Below, one piece after another: positions 12,659 through 24,513 of a stretch of DNA of 64,000 bases. The stretch is taken from assembly GCF_000003815.2 (NCBI RefSeq), contig NC_049986.1, positions 15,269,811-15,333,810 of the forward strand, written 5' to 3'. The number at the start of each line of letters is the position of its first letter. Position 1 is the first letter of the stretch. The notes below the pieces were generated by a model. That model was not told the DNA's origin. It was given only the letters and a program-made list of their open reading frames with translations, and did no database searches. The position numbers and the translations under genes were made by a program. Source of the DNA: Branchiostoma floridae (taxonomy: Eukaryota; Chordata; Leptocardii; Amphioxiformes; Branchiostomatidae).

Positions 12659-13630
12659 TCACGGGTCTTCACATGCCGTCACAGTGTCGAGGAACAACTT
12701 GAGCAGTCCCGGGTGGAATACAGCTAACTGGTGACCCGCTGGCACGACTATGTCCCTATCTTCATCTTCAACGTACTCTGGTAACATCATGGTGTTCAGG
12801 AAAGGTCCCTCAACGAAGTCGTAGTGATGGTCGTTCCGTCCCGCATGAGCTAGCGTCACAAAACGTTGCCACTCGACGAACTTTCCGTCCCGAAACACCT
12901 TCCCGTTGTAGGAGTCTCGCCACCCGGGCGGTAGCGTGTGGGCCACCACGGCCACCTGATACTTCCCAAACACTTCTTCTAATTCCAAAGCCCACTTCTT
13001 GGCGACGGAAATCAACTTGGTAGCATAAAATCCTTCCCTGCTCTTGGGTGTAAAGTCTCTCTTTGAGACATCAGGTTGAAATAGTTCTTCTATATTCTGT
13101 GAAAGGGGTACCACGGCGTAATACGTTTCCTTGTCATCTCGCATTGGCCTGTACCGTTTCAGTAGATCGTTGAATGTGAGAAGGTCAGCTGACCTTAAAT
13201 GCAAATCAAGTTCTAACTGCAAGCATTCTTTCGCCTCTTTTGAAAGTCTAAACGGCATTTCACGGGAATAAGTTTCCTTCGTGATGTCCACACCGGAGCC
13301 GGCATCTCTCAAGTCTTCTTTCAAGGCACTAATGATGAGTTCTGCGTACTCAAATGGTTCATTGCTGGTAAAAATGTCTACTTGGTCGGCAGTCATCTCA
13401 AAGGAAAAGAATCCTGACCTGTCCACGACGGCCCTGGCCTCACGATGTGTGAGTGTGGTTCTGTCCGCTATCGAGGCGCGTATGTCAAAGTAGTAAGCCA
13501 GGAGAGAGTAGTCGTTGAGGAAGGTACGACCGTTCGAATCAGATCCATTCTTCGTAGTGAAGGAGGCTGACGCCTTGAACTTGTTCACCTTGAAGACCGT
13601 CGAGAGTTTGTGCCACGCCTTACGGAACAT
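12659..13630 (-). CDS. Intronless 323-aa protein, possible DUF3990/ADP-ribosyltransferase-like fold
   Basis: A single open frame of 323 aa with no signal peptide or membrane segment, starting MFRKAWHKLS. Its length is about five times that of the chance frames around it. I do not recognise the first 190 residues. The C-terminal third has a pattern recalling DUF3990 proteins of the ADP-ribosyltransferase superfamily: GFYATKLISVAKKWA, a middle EWQRFVTLAHAG, YDFVEGPFLN, and a late HQLAVFHPGLLKLFL. In that family the corresponding words are roughly GFYxTxxxxxAxxWA, YDxVxGPxAN and QxxFHTxxALxxL. No transfer boundary such as flanking repeats is visible. The function call is inference; the reading frame itself is well supported. 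Its stop lies about 500 bp upstream of DDX31 on the same strand, with its own poly(A) hexamer at 12481. Confidence 0.75.
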   Translation of the reverse strand: MFRKAWHKLSTVFKVNKFKASASFTTKNGSDSNGRTFLNDYSLLAYYFDIRASIADRTTLTHREARAVVDRSGFFSFEMTADQVDIFTSNEPFEYAELIISALKEDLRDAGSGVDITKETYSREMPFRLSKEAKECLQLELDLHLRSADLLTFNDLLKRYRPMRDDKETYYAVVPLSQNIEELFQPDVSKRDFTPKSREGFYATKLISVAKKWALELEEVFGKYQVAVVAHTLPPGWRDSYNGKVFRDGKFVEWQRFVTLAHAGRNDHHYDFVEGPFLNTMMLPEYVEDEDRDIVVPAGHQLAVFHPGLLKLFLDTVTACEDP

Positions 13631-14560
13631 TATTTGTTTTGTGTTGCTTCCGACTCCAGTTACCAGACCATTATGACGTTACATAATGACAACGATTCAC
13701 AGAAATCAACTGAGACTTTATATCTTGGAAAAACATGATTGTTACGCAGCAAAGCCCTTTCATAAAGAGTCCAACAAAGCATTCCAGAACACTCCCCATT
13801 GTTGAAGTGTGTACCACTTGGATACCATGTTGTCGATTCACTGTGATACAGACAGTGTGCCATGCAGGGAATCAAGTCTACTATACGCCACAAATGTACC
13901 CGTTTGCGCTCAGACCATTATACACGGAAACTTTGTAAAGAAGTTATGTCAATGGGCTACTTTATGAACGATATAACGTTACTGTTTTGAGTCAAATATT
14001 CTGTCAGTTAGACGAACGGTCTCGAAAAAAATGCGTGGATCTTTAAATTTCGATGCAGTAAGAGCCTCAAATATCAAACATCTCATCCCAAGTCGTTTGT
14101 GACTCAAAGATCCTTACATGCATGCATTGAATTCAATTTCTTGATCACCTGTAGCTGTGCTAGAGAACGTGTGACAATCCGTTTGAAAGATAGAGTAACA
14201 CCTGTCTGCGCACCCACGTTCTTGTAGCGTTGTTTCCTCACAGCACCCTGGTAATGGCACAACTTCCGTATAATCCGGGGAGAATTTGATAACAACGCAA
14301 ACATTCCGTCTTGATGAGGTGAGTCACAGGTGAATCATCGTTTGTGCGATCGTTGGTCAAAGGTCACAAACGTCCTTAAAAGCTAACACTACACACGGTC
14401 GCTAGCAGCGATAGGCAAGTAACCATGTGACCATGAGTATGTTAGGCGGTAGGTGGGAGGATGTTGTTAATAAGTTATTTAACTAAAGGTGTGGCAATTT
14501 AGCTTTCCCTCCACTTGCAAGCCTGGACGGCAGTCAGCTGTACCTCTGGACGTGTTCGAC
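13631..14560. other. Intergenic, divergent-promoter interval
   Basis: This lies between the 5' ends of the minus-strand 323-aa gene and the plus-strand Ly6-like gene, so it must hold both promoters. No clear TATA box was picked out and only short open frames occur. Confidence 0.5.
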
Positions 14561-15636
14561 ATGAAGATTCTTCTGCTAGTAGCTGCTGTTGCGTGGCTCA
14601 TCTGTGAAGGTACCTTAGGTGTATTATTCTTACCAAAATAACCGACGTAACGTTACGTACCAGTCACCTCGTATTCCGACTGAGGTTGCAAAACACCGTA
14701 ACGTTAGATACACATTACTCACACTCAGTCCAACCCCTCTCAATGTAGAGTTCCGTTTTACTCTCTATACATTGTATAGGCTAATATTAGAGACACGTAT
14801 TGTTCTACACAGTATCACCTAGGCTATTTTTAAAGGCAGTAGAAAGCTATCCTGTGACATACGGGTCCCCAATATGGACCAAAGAATCGCCACATGCGCA
14901 CGTTTGTTTGTGTACGCAGGTGAGGCGCTGTCCTGCTACTCCTGCCCCGCAGTCGACACAGACGACATCTGTAACAAGAGCGGGGAGGTGAAGTGTCCGG
15001 AGAGTACAGACACCTGCTACGCCATCAAGGGAGGTAAGAGAGCAGTACCTGGACAAATGCTGGATGAAGTGGCCAAAATAGTACTAATTTCCAGTGTGGC
15101 TGAATTTTCTTAGTCAGAAGCCTTCAATATTGTGTACCATACGTATTTTAACGGTAAAAAAATAGATAACACCGAACATATTTAGTATGCAAAAAGTATT
15201 AAACAAGATAAAGGTTTATCTTACTGCCTGGATGTCTCTGTCTCAGATTATCAACTTCCGCTCTAGTTTCACTTAATTCCTGGTTAACCTTGTTCAACTT
15301 CTCGTTCAGTTTGTATCAAAAGGGGTTCAACTGTAATGCTCACCAACTTGCAAGATTAAACTTGACCTTTCAAGAGAAATAGATTAGTGAAGCATTTGAG
15401 TTTAATGTACAATTGTGCAAATAACAGGTTCTTCTCCATTCACTAGTGTTAATGACATTTATCATACAGGCCTAAAGGGTGGTCAGTTCGTCGCAGTTCG
15501 GAAGGGCTGCACGAGTCTCGAGCAGTGCCGCAAGGTCAAGGACGAACAGCCATGTGACGTCACACAGCTTCACTGGGCATGCGTGGAATGCTGTCAGACG
15601 GATAGCTGTAACAGAGTGGCACCGAGCCCTCCCTGA
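14561..15636 (+). CDS. Secreted Ly6/uPAR three-finger domain protein
   Basis: Three coding exons: 14561-14609, 14920-15033 and 15470-15636, all GT-AG and phase 1, giving 109 aa. The first exon is a signal peptide (MKILLLVAAVAWLICEG). The mature part opens LSCYSCPAVD and closes ECCQTDSCNRV, the classic Ly6/uPAR signature of an N-terminal CxxC and a C-terminal CCxxDxCN. Twelve cysteines are present in the mature chain, so up to six disulfides. No hydrophobic tail follows the last CN motif (ending APSPP), so a GPI anchor is unlikely and secretion is expected. The receptor or partner is unknown; the family covers nicotinic receptor modulators and many unrelated roles. The three-exon layout is typical of Ly6 genes. 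Confidence 0.88.
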
Positions 15637-17365
15637 TGTGACGTCACATTCAACGTTCTCGGTCATGGTTGTTGTTTCCTAAACTTGAGGTTGAATACAA
15701 TCAACACGATACCAATCAGTCCACCTCTCTCCTGCCAATTCATGAGTGTCGACATGGTATTATTTTACCTATTTCCCAGAGGACATAGATATTGTAGTCT
15801 ATAGCTAGTCTCAAAGCAGATGTTGGATGGAATATCTAACGTTTGCGAGCTGTCGGGCTTTCCTTGCATCCACCCACCTCAACATCTGCTTGACGATTCA
15901 CCTATAACCTGCTATATCATACTTGGTCAGTAGGTAGCGCACTTAGAAGTTCGATAATGTCAATGACGTTATCATATAACGTCCTTGGTAATATTAATGA
16001 AATTCTTAAAGAAATGTATCACATAACCGTTTATTTGTTCCTCTAGCAATTCCTGGTCACTTTTGTTTTTGCGATGAATGTTGCTTGCCGTTCACCTTAT
16101 GTTGCAGTTGAAATGATTGTTAGAACAGTCGTTAGAAAGTGGCAACCTTCTAACCTTCAAGATACCTATGATCTCATCAAGCCGAGACCAAACCACGAGG
16201 AACATTAGCTGGTGTTATCACCCAGTCCATTATCGGCTCCAGATTAATGGAATTCCGTGTTTAGAGTAAAAATGGACGAAATATTTCCTCTATTTGTTCT
16301 AGTTTTATGCTTTTATCATTTTCATATGGCTAAAAGGAAAATTAATTAAATCAAGCAGCTTTTCTTAAATCTACTGGGCAATGTGGCCAGGCTATTTCAG
16401 ATATTATGAAATATTGATAAATCATAAATGCTTTATGGAGCAATTTGTTAACGCTTGCGACAGCCAGGAATCACGAGATGACATCCGAATTTCTTGACGC
16501 ACACACTTCCGACACAACACTAACGATAAACTCTTTTTTGGCGTTTTGGAAATCCCACCCCACTCACTGGTGAAACGGCCTCCCCCTGTGACATTGGGAA
16601 GTGGGCGGGGCCATGAGGCTGTATGTAGGTTATGCGAGACTTAAACAGTGACGTAAGGACTATGGACGGTTCCAATTCAACGACAGGAGGCACATATAAT
16701 TGGAACTTTACAAAAGTGTTTTTCGTAGAAAATGTTTTATATAATCAACGCTATTTTTAATTGCCAGTAGTAGGGCTTATTCACTCGTTTTGATATGATA
16801 TTGTAAAGACGATCTATACATTTACATGCAATACATTTTCTCTACTGATAACCAATATACATGTACATCATTGTACATGTGTCAACTTGCGTAGAAACCG
16901 CGAATAATTCCACTTTGCGTGACACATTTTCTTTGTCGTAAACGGGTTTGAGAATCATTCATGCAAACTGGTAGATGGAAGAAAATTATATCGCCGTACG
17001 TATAACTGTGAACAGGGAGCTTTTATCAGGCTGTGAAATATCAAGATGGAATGTATCAAGGAGCTTTTGTCGATAAAAGATTCTGATGTTTGATATAAAT
17101 TTGGCTGTACTATAACTGTCTTTAGTTCAAGGGAATGACTAACATGGGTTGTTTTTCTTCCACTTGTGTTATGTCAAGAGTTCTGAAATACAGTACCAGT
17201 AAACTACTAGTCAAGGAGGTTGAAAGTAGTCAAGGGCATATAGGTCAAACAGCCTTAATTTAAGGCTGTCCCACGTGACCCCTCTCCACCAACCAGAGGC
17301 TGTTTGTTTAGACACGGGAGAGTTCCCTTGGGAGAAGCGCCATCAATAGAAGCGAGCTAGGAGCA
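15637..17365. other. Intergenic
   Basis: No gene seen on either strand. It contains the 3'UTR of the Ly6-like gene, AT-rich spacer with a TACATGTACAT palindromic cluster near 16858-16880, and the promoter of the following small membrane-protein gene, which becomes G+C-richer just before 17366. Confidence 0.5.
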
Positions 17366-19042
17366 ATGGCGGCGTCCATGTATTTTCGCGTTTTTACGCT
17401 GTTTTTCGCAGTCTTTGTGCTAGGTAAGCCTATTCGTGCCTCTTTTCTATACTTTTACATTACCTTGCCGTCATAGATTCAGCTAGTTTGTCATTAGGGC
17501 GTATAGAAAGTGCTTGCGACTCAAATTTGCGATCAGAACTGGGCGAAATGCTGTTCCGCCTTTCTTTCTGTCCTTCCTACCGCTGGACATCAACCTCTCT
17601 AATTTTTACGCCACAAATCCCAGTATTGCCATCTTTCAGTTTAATTGACTTGACTTCAATTAGTAACGTGTATTTTCTACGACGACTTATGTATATTTTT
17701 CATCCCTTTAGCCCTGTTTGCCGGTTGTGAAGGACGAAGCGTGGATCTCCATAATGAGGTACATGACATGGCCGCTGTGGGGACAAACCACGACACACAC
17801 TAGTGTGGTTCGGCTGTTTTACCAGTTTTGCTTTCTCATTGCACGCCGGATGTAACGCTATGATAAGGAAACTAAGACTTGTTCTTTGTACATAATGCAC
17901 GGACAATTTTGTCGCTAGATCGAATAGAAGAAATATCTCGAATTTGTTAATTCTGTCTTCTTCGTGGCAATAATAATTTTGCCGGTGCCTCCCGAGCTCC
18001 CCCCACTCCCATATGTATTCAGTTGTCTTAGCGCTTTGACCTGAAACAATACAGGCCAGAAATAGGACACCCGTTGGGAGTATAGGCAGTTACTAATGCT
18101 TTATTTGTTGCCAGGTTTCTAGTCTTTTTTATCAGTAATGCTAGAAAGCTGTGCGTTGTAACGCGCTCTAAAACTGAATAAAAGCCATCACCATTTTAAC
18201 GCACACATGCCCTTGCCGCGCCCCCTGCTTGGGAATAGCTTTTCATGCATGCGTGATTATGAATCGGTATGACCTCTTGGGAATGCAATTATCCAACTTC
18301 TTCCGGGGCAACATTTAGGCATAGGCATATGGGAATTTAGTAGGAAACAATTTAGTTTTCTTTTTAACCGATTGCTTCCGCCAAAGATTTCCTTAAAATG
18401 ATAGATACCTGGACTAGTTTCGCACGCAGTGGATGTCACCAAACCTGCAAAAATGGCTTGTAAACCATGCAAGGATATGTAATTGCCTTAGATATTATTT
18501 GGGCCTGTAAATTGAGCTAGAATTTGACACCTACCATTCTTATATTGTAACACCTACCATTTCCATGTTGTAGGATGAATTAGAAGCTGATCTTGCCCGT
18601 GTACGGCGACAGGCTGTCACTGACAGTGGTACAGGTAAACAAGTTTTCAATTATCTTTATAACAATTATGTTCAATGATCCTGCATGTACCAAGTATATC
18701 AATGGGATGAAAATGTGTTATTTTCTTTCATCATGTTCATCAAAATTACTTGCATGTTTTGCGCATGTATATGTTAGAATCTTTTTTATCTCTTTTATAC
18801 CTATTTTTGTGTTATCTCCTGTGGTACCTACAGCAGCGCCTCCTGTCGGAGCTAAGGGGAAGAACAGGACGGTTCTCCAAGTGATCTTCGCCCGCGGATA
18901 TGCCGGTCCATTCTTCGGTGTCCTGGCCTGGTGCATCATCGTCGTCATCGCCTTTGTCGCCGCCTACGTCGTCTACCAGAAGGTCCTCCGGAAACCCGAA
19001 GACGAGGAGGCCAGAAGGCAGAGGCTGGCCGTGGCTTACTAG
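17366..19042 (+). CDS. Small type I single-pass membrane protein, unknown function
   Basis: Four exons: 17366-17423, 17712-17758, 18574-18628 and 18834-19042, giving 122 aa with matching phases. The ATG sits in AGCAATGGCGG, a good start context. Residues 1 to about 25 form a signal peptide ending near FAGCEG. A short lumenal or extracellular part follows with an acidic DELEADLARVRRQ stretch and one N-glycosylation sequon (KNRT). Residues from about 80 hold one membrane helix (FFGVLAWCIIVVIAFVAAYV). The cytosolic tail is short and charged (KPEDEEARRQRL). I do not recognise the family; it resembles many small integral membrane proteins only in layout. The dibasic VRRQ could be a processing site, which is speculation. 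Confidence 0.8.
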
Positions 19043-20420
19043 TCAAACACCCGACACATGTTCAACACCTATTCTCTGTTGTGTTCCTGCACGTGTCTAG
19101 CTCAGACCATAGGGGATGGGGTACTGGAACTAGTATGATATTGTCTCCTCTTTGCCAAACAGTAACACATGTTGTATGTAATATTCAGCATGTGTATAAG
19201 AAGAAGTCATCAGAAACATGAATTGGGTATAGAAACTAATCCAACAGTATCTTCATAGAATTGAACATGCACTCTCTGTGATTTTGGCTGGTGTATAGAC
19301 AAAATTATTTGAAACATGGATGGGGTGTAGAAACTAATCTAACAGTGTCTTCATAATCATAGAATGGAATATTCACTCTGTGATTTTTTTGCTCGTGTAT
19401 AGAGGAAACGATAGGGATAAGGTACAAGAACTAGTCTAACATTGTCTTTAAAAACATTACCCATGTTCTCAATATTTGGCATGTGTAAATGTGAACTAGG
19501 GGTGGCCCGTATAAGTAGTCTTCTCTTTAACAAATTACTTTAGGAGTGAGGAAGGTGTCTTAGAAATCGTATACACAATTTTAAAGTAATGACTCTTTAA
19601 GTGCAAGTGTGTTGTGTGAGTTATTGTTATGCAATCTTATGAAAATTTTTAGATGTGTTTGTTTGTTATGCACTGGCTTTAATCATGCACATGTAAATTT
19701 CCTGAGAATGTAGATATCAGTAATTAAATAATCTCACTAGTTGCTGTTAACACTATCTAGGATGTAGTTTAGAGATGGCTCTAATGTGGGGAAATATTAC
19801 ATTGGTGTCTAGACTTTATATATAAAGACATAGATAAGTAGCAAAGAAAAGGAACTAAAAGAAAGCAAATCATGTTGAACTAGTATCTAAAGCTGTAGTA
19901 GGAAAATGTCCCTTTTTCTCCTGTATCCACAACAAAATATAAACTGAAACCTCCAAAAATGACATGGCATTATTGTAGCTAACCCTTGACCCAAGGATTA
20001 CTTTACAGCAATTCTAAAGAATAATTGTGATGAAAATGATTTAATTTTGTCCCATTGGACAATTGGTTTCTTTCCTCTTATGTCATGCCCTCTTTCTGAC
20101 TGTTACCGTAAGTTTGTATTGCGTTTTGCTTTCGTTCATTGCACATTGATATTTTTTATTATTTTGTGTCAAAATCCACAAAAATGCTTGTTCCAGGTTG
20201 AGTGGATATTGTAACAAGTTCATTCACAAACATTTTATTTCAGTGCATTCATTCACAAAAACACAGTTCAATTTATTACCCTGTTATTGTTAACTCGATA
20301 GCTCTTCAATACATCATGTATCTGTTGAGGACTGCAAATACACAATATTAGAGATGTATGCACATTTATCTAGAAACGTTTGTATTTAGAACCACTTGTT
20401 TGTTTTGCAATAAAACCAAG
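19043..20420 (+). other. Probable 3'UTR of the small membrane-protein gene
   Basis: AT-rich, no open frame, ending with AATAAA at 20409-20414, the first clear plus-strand signal noticed after the stop. It includes two similar blocks near 19240 and 19320 (GGGTGTAGAAACTAATC and CTTCATA) suggesting a small internal duplication. Confidence 0.45.
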
Positions 20421-21428
20421 GATTGTTAAGATACCTTTCAAATTGAGATGATTTGTATGAATACGGAACGTAGGTTCGGAAATATATTACATGTACTACA
20501 CATTAACTATTGAAATCTTTAATATGCTATCACTGTGTGAAATTTAAAGAAAATGAAAAGTCACATTAGCTTTTAGAGTGTCGCTCCTCGAATAGCTTGT
20601 TCCTAAGCTTGTTCGAATAGCTTGTTGTCATGTACAGAAGCTCTACTTCTAGCCAACAGCTTTGAGAGTTGCACAATAATCCTAGCCGAGTGCCACCCTC
20701 GGTAGTGACCGCTCAGGATACAATAATTCGCAGATATAAGATACAATGTACATGTAAAATCATACTCACATAACTCGCCACCCAAAGTCTATGTGTAGCC
20801 CGTTTACCATTTGATCTGGCAACAATCACAGTTCCATGTAAAATGTACTTCAAACGCTTCAGTTGACACTGAGATGTGCTAAAGTGGTCGGCGCTCCACC
20901 AATTGCACTTTTGAGTGCTGCAAACAACAACAGGTCTTTATTGGTTTGAAAACTTAAGCTCAACAGAACGGTAGAGAAACGCTAAAGGCTGTTTGTATAA
21001 GTTGGTTTTCATTCAAATTATGTGACCAGGCACAAAGTACACAACTGAAGTTGCGTCTACTAGTATTAGACTATACCATTGTACGTTCCACACAAATATG
21101 GGAGTGTTGATATATGGCAGAAGAATATGATAAGCTTTGCAAGAAAACAGGAAAAAGAATGCTTTAATAAAAGGATTCGTTTGAAGTAAACGAAAGTCAA
21201 GTTAAGGGATTAAAAGCAGATAAACTTTCCGTCACCCGAAAGTGAACATAGAATAACCTACTCCTGCAAGCTGCTCGGTTGTTTCAGTCGCTTGAAACAA
21301 GTTGTCAACAAAGTCCTGAATCGTGGGAACTTAGATACCTTGTCTTCCCAAGACAGTGCGTGGCTTTACCCATCTGTCTTCTATGCGTTGATCATCCGCA
21401 AGGCCAGTGTAGAGTGAAGGAACCAGGC
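20421..21428. other. Intergenic and TLCD3 5' region
   Basis: No gene seen. The short open frames do not fit any splice model. The interval precedes the TLCD3-like start codon at 21429 and should contain its promoter and 5'UTR. Confidence 0.45.
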
Positions 21429-23871
21429 ATGGCTCTCCTGACTGCCGTTTTGATGGGCTGTGTGTTTTTCCCGATGTCGTACGTTTGTGTGCGGTCCTGG
21501 CTGGCTCGGACCTGGCCCCGCCTGACGGAGGCTGACAGGGCGGTACTCACGGGAAGGTAAACATTCTATGACTTAGAATCTCTCTTCGATGCGCTTATTT
21601 AGGCTGGAATAAGGGGGAGGGGGTTACAATATGATAGCCATATGGTTTTGAAGATGACATTTGCTGACGATCTTATGTTCTGACAGTAATACCCCCCTCA
21701 CATTAGGCGGGATTCGATCGAACGACGAGTCTGCGAGCTCTAAATCACGAGGAGGCATGACCCTGACGGGAAGGGGGAACTCTGCCATTTCTTCGTCGGC
21801 ATCAGGGTCATGCCTCCTCGTAAATTAGAGTTCGCAGACTCGTCGTCCGATCGAATCGCGCCTAATGTGAGGGGGGTATTAGGGCACGATCACATACGTC
21901 GTGCGACCGTCGTGCGACGAGGGCATCCCTCATGCGTTCTGGAAAATTCAGCCCTCTTTTAGCGAAGAAAGCTGTCTTTCATCCTTGTGATTATAGCACG
22001 ACGATCTACGACGAACCTGCGTTACAATAGCTGAACATGTACAATTGCTATCGCTAAATTTCTGTTTAGACATGTTTCTCAATACCAAGGACGTTACATC
22101 AGGCGGAATCACCCACCTATACTCACACATGTTCTTGTGTTTGTGTTGCACACACACAGCGCAGTGTCGGCTCTGCAGGGTCTGCTGGCTAGTTTGGCAG
22201 GTGCTACTATTGTCTCACACTGCAATGATGTCATGTACGACAGGCAAGTGGATTTCGACTCTGAACTTTGATTTTTTATGTATCCATGACTAGCGTAACA
22301 TCTCTGATAGCTAATCTTCCTATGGTCGAGGGATGATGTACATGTACGTAGACTCTGGTCATGGCCGTGGATAGCGCATTGAATGACTTGCCAATCCTAC
22401 CTTGGCTTGGTCGTCCTGAGCACAGTACATTATAGAGTCACGTAACTTACAGGGATTTCAGAACAATAATACATACGATGCTTTAGATACGTTATATTGC
22501 ATGTGCTAATTGATAAGTTGCATTCATGGCCAAATGATAGGTGACATATTTCACTCATATTTACATCTGTTGACTTCTGCTGTACTTGATTTAGAGATAA
22601 AACTTTTGATCACTGCTGAAACAAGAAACGACTTACTACAGATGTACGGGCTTAAGGGCACCAGACCAAAACGTGATTTTTCAGGTACCTTTGTCAACAA
22701 CAGAGAAGCTTTCATGTTTTACCGTGACGTGTCGTACTCATACTCACAAGCGTCCTTTAATTCTGTAAGATCTGTTATTGCCAAATGATACATTTTTGCA
22801 AAGGGTGGTCCTTATATCCAGTATATTTCAGACACTGGCTTGCTGACTGGTACGGTGGTTTCTGTTTGCCGTATTTCGGGTTCGACATCTGGGCGATGTA
22901 CCAAAGCACGAGTTTTCTGGCTTCATCCCAGGGACGGTTGCCATGGACAACATTCCTGGCCAATCGTGGGTCGATGGTCGCTCATCACGTGATCTTACCC
23001 ACAATCTTCTTCCCAGCAACGGTACAAACTTTGTTATGTATCATACACATTGATGTATACGTATTGACTAATATTCATGTGATTTGAACTTTCACTGACA
23101 ATAGTCTTTTTGACAGCTCTAAGCAGCAAGTCATGTCTTCTTTTTCAAGTATGTCGGACTCCTGAGCAATTCGGTTAAAAGCTTTTAAGGTCTAACGTTT
23201 AGAAAATATCAATTCTCCTTCTAGCTCTTACGCCGTGGGATCGGAGACTTCTTTGTTGGGTGCTTCTTCCTGTACGAGTTTTCTGCTCCCTTCACCAACC
23301 TCAGACATGCTCTTATTCAGGTAACGAAAAACACCTTGTTGTAAAGATTGTGTAGCGGAGGATACACTTGGACAAGAGTAACAGATGTTTCAACGAAAGT
23401 TGAAGTCCAAATAAGACATGGTTGGGGGAGGATTTTTTACAGCATTTAGACATCGTGTATTGTTTGAAAAGAAAGCATCTCAGAAAAAAATGCGATTTTA
23501 AGAAAAAAAGTATCTAACTTTATTTTTGGCACATAGAAATGTGACTTTAACATTTGTGTAAGATATAGACATCAATATTTACGTTAATGTTGTTCTTGCC
23601 CAAGCTAAACATGAAGGATACCGGTCTGTACTACATGAACGGATTTGTGATACTTGTGACGTTTTTCCTGTGCCGCATCGCTATTCTACCCTACATGCTG
23701 TGGGCCTATGGGCAACAATACGGTCTCCCGCTGTCGGACGTCCTCTACCGGCTCCCGTGGAAGTGCAGGACGGGGTGTGCTGTAGTGATGACTTTTCAAT
23801 GTTACTGGTTCACAAAAATGCTTCAACTGGTACACAGAACCATCAGAAATAAAGTTCTCAAACAGATGTAA
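21429..23871 (+). CDS. TLCD3: TLC-domain membrane protein, TLCD3/FAM57 family
   Basis: Five exons: 21429-21556, 22160-22243, 22832-23021, 23225-23320 and 23605-23871. Phases join to give 254 aa, against 257 for human TLCD3A. The family consists of multi-pass ER/plasma-membrane proteins linked to ceramide and membrane-lipid metabolism. Diagnostic words are VSALQGLLA, HCNDVMYD, a HWLADW motif, MVAHHVILP (the TLC-domain HH), GDFFVGCFFLYEFSAPF and CRIAILPYMLWAYGQQYGL, which track FAM57A closely. At least five hydrophobic helices are visible. The second intron has a GC donor (GAC AG/GCAAGT) with a normal AG acceptor; the R-H-W join it gives is the one conserved in the family. Whether it is nearer TLCD3A or TLCD3B cannot be decided here. 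Confidence 0.92.
21687..21881. mobile_element. Palindromic MITE, 195 bp
   Basis: Two arms of about 80 bp are near-perfect reverse complements, both outer ends reading TAATACCCCCCTCACATTAG and the inner parts CGAGGAGGCATGACCCTGA. The loop is about 30 bp. If the terminal TA is a target duplication, the ends are ATACCCCCC, as in Tc1/mariner-type or related non-autonomous elements. It lies in intron 1 of the TLCD3-like gene. Confidence 0.85.
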
Positions 23872-24513
23872 TTTAGATTTAACGTTATACATATTCCTCA
23901 CAAAGGTTGTCGAGTTTCCGTCTAACCTAAATAACATTGTTGCAGAACTAGAACGGTTGAAATGCATCTCTGCAGTACTTTTCAGATCTTCTAACATTAA
24001 AAGGAAGCCTACTTGAAGTCCAGTTAACACCTGCTTTGTATACACTTTATTACCAGTCTGATGTGAAAGATAAAACATTATTCAAACACAAAAAGTCTGA
24101 CGCTGCCTTTTTACACTTCCGGGTCCAAGGCTTCCACGACCTCGTAAACGTAACACAGAAAGAATGCTGTCCAACAAGTACTTGAAGTAGGGTGCTCTGC
24201 GAGGGCACTCATATTGAGGTCACATCGATAGTTGATCACCACAAACGTATGAGGCTAGGGAACAATTCATAAAACATGAAGCTTAAATTTTCAGCCCGAC
24301 AGAGTCTCAGACTTAAGGTAAACAAGCCAGTGTGTGAAAGGTTATTCGCGGTCAACTTTTGTTGTGTCTGACGCAACCTCTTTCTGGGACAGTTACACAG
24401 TTGCAGGTCACGTACAGAACGTAACGGTCTACGTGGCACATAAAAACAAGTAGCAGGTAAGCTTATATTGCCCTTCTGTGAATATATATCGCCCGTCCAT
24501 ATCTACTGTGACC

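Noticed and set aside
23686-24078. 130-aa minus-strand frame
   Set aside because: Antisense to the last TLCD3 exon; no independent support.
24478-24513. N-terminal extension of the His-rich protein
   Set aside because: It would start at GTG; the first ATG in a good context is at 24514.
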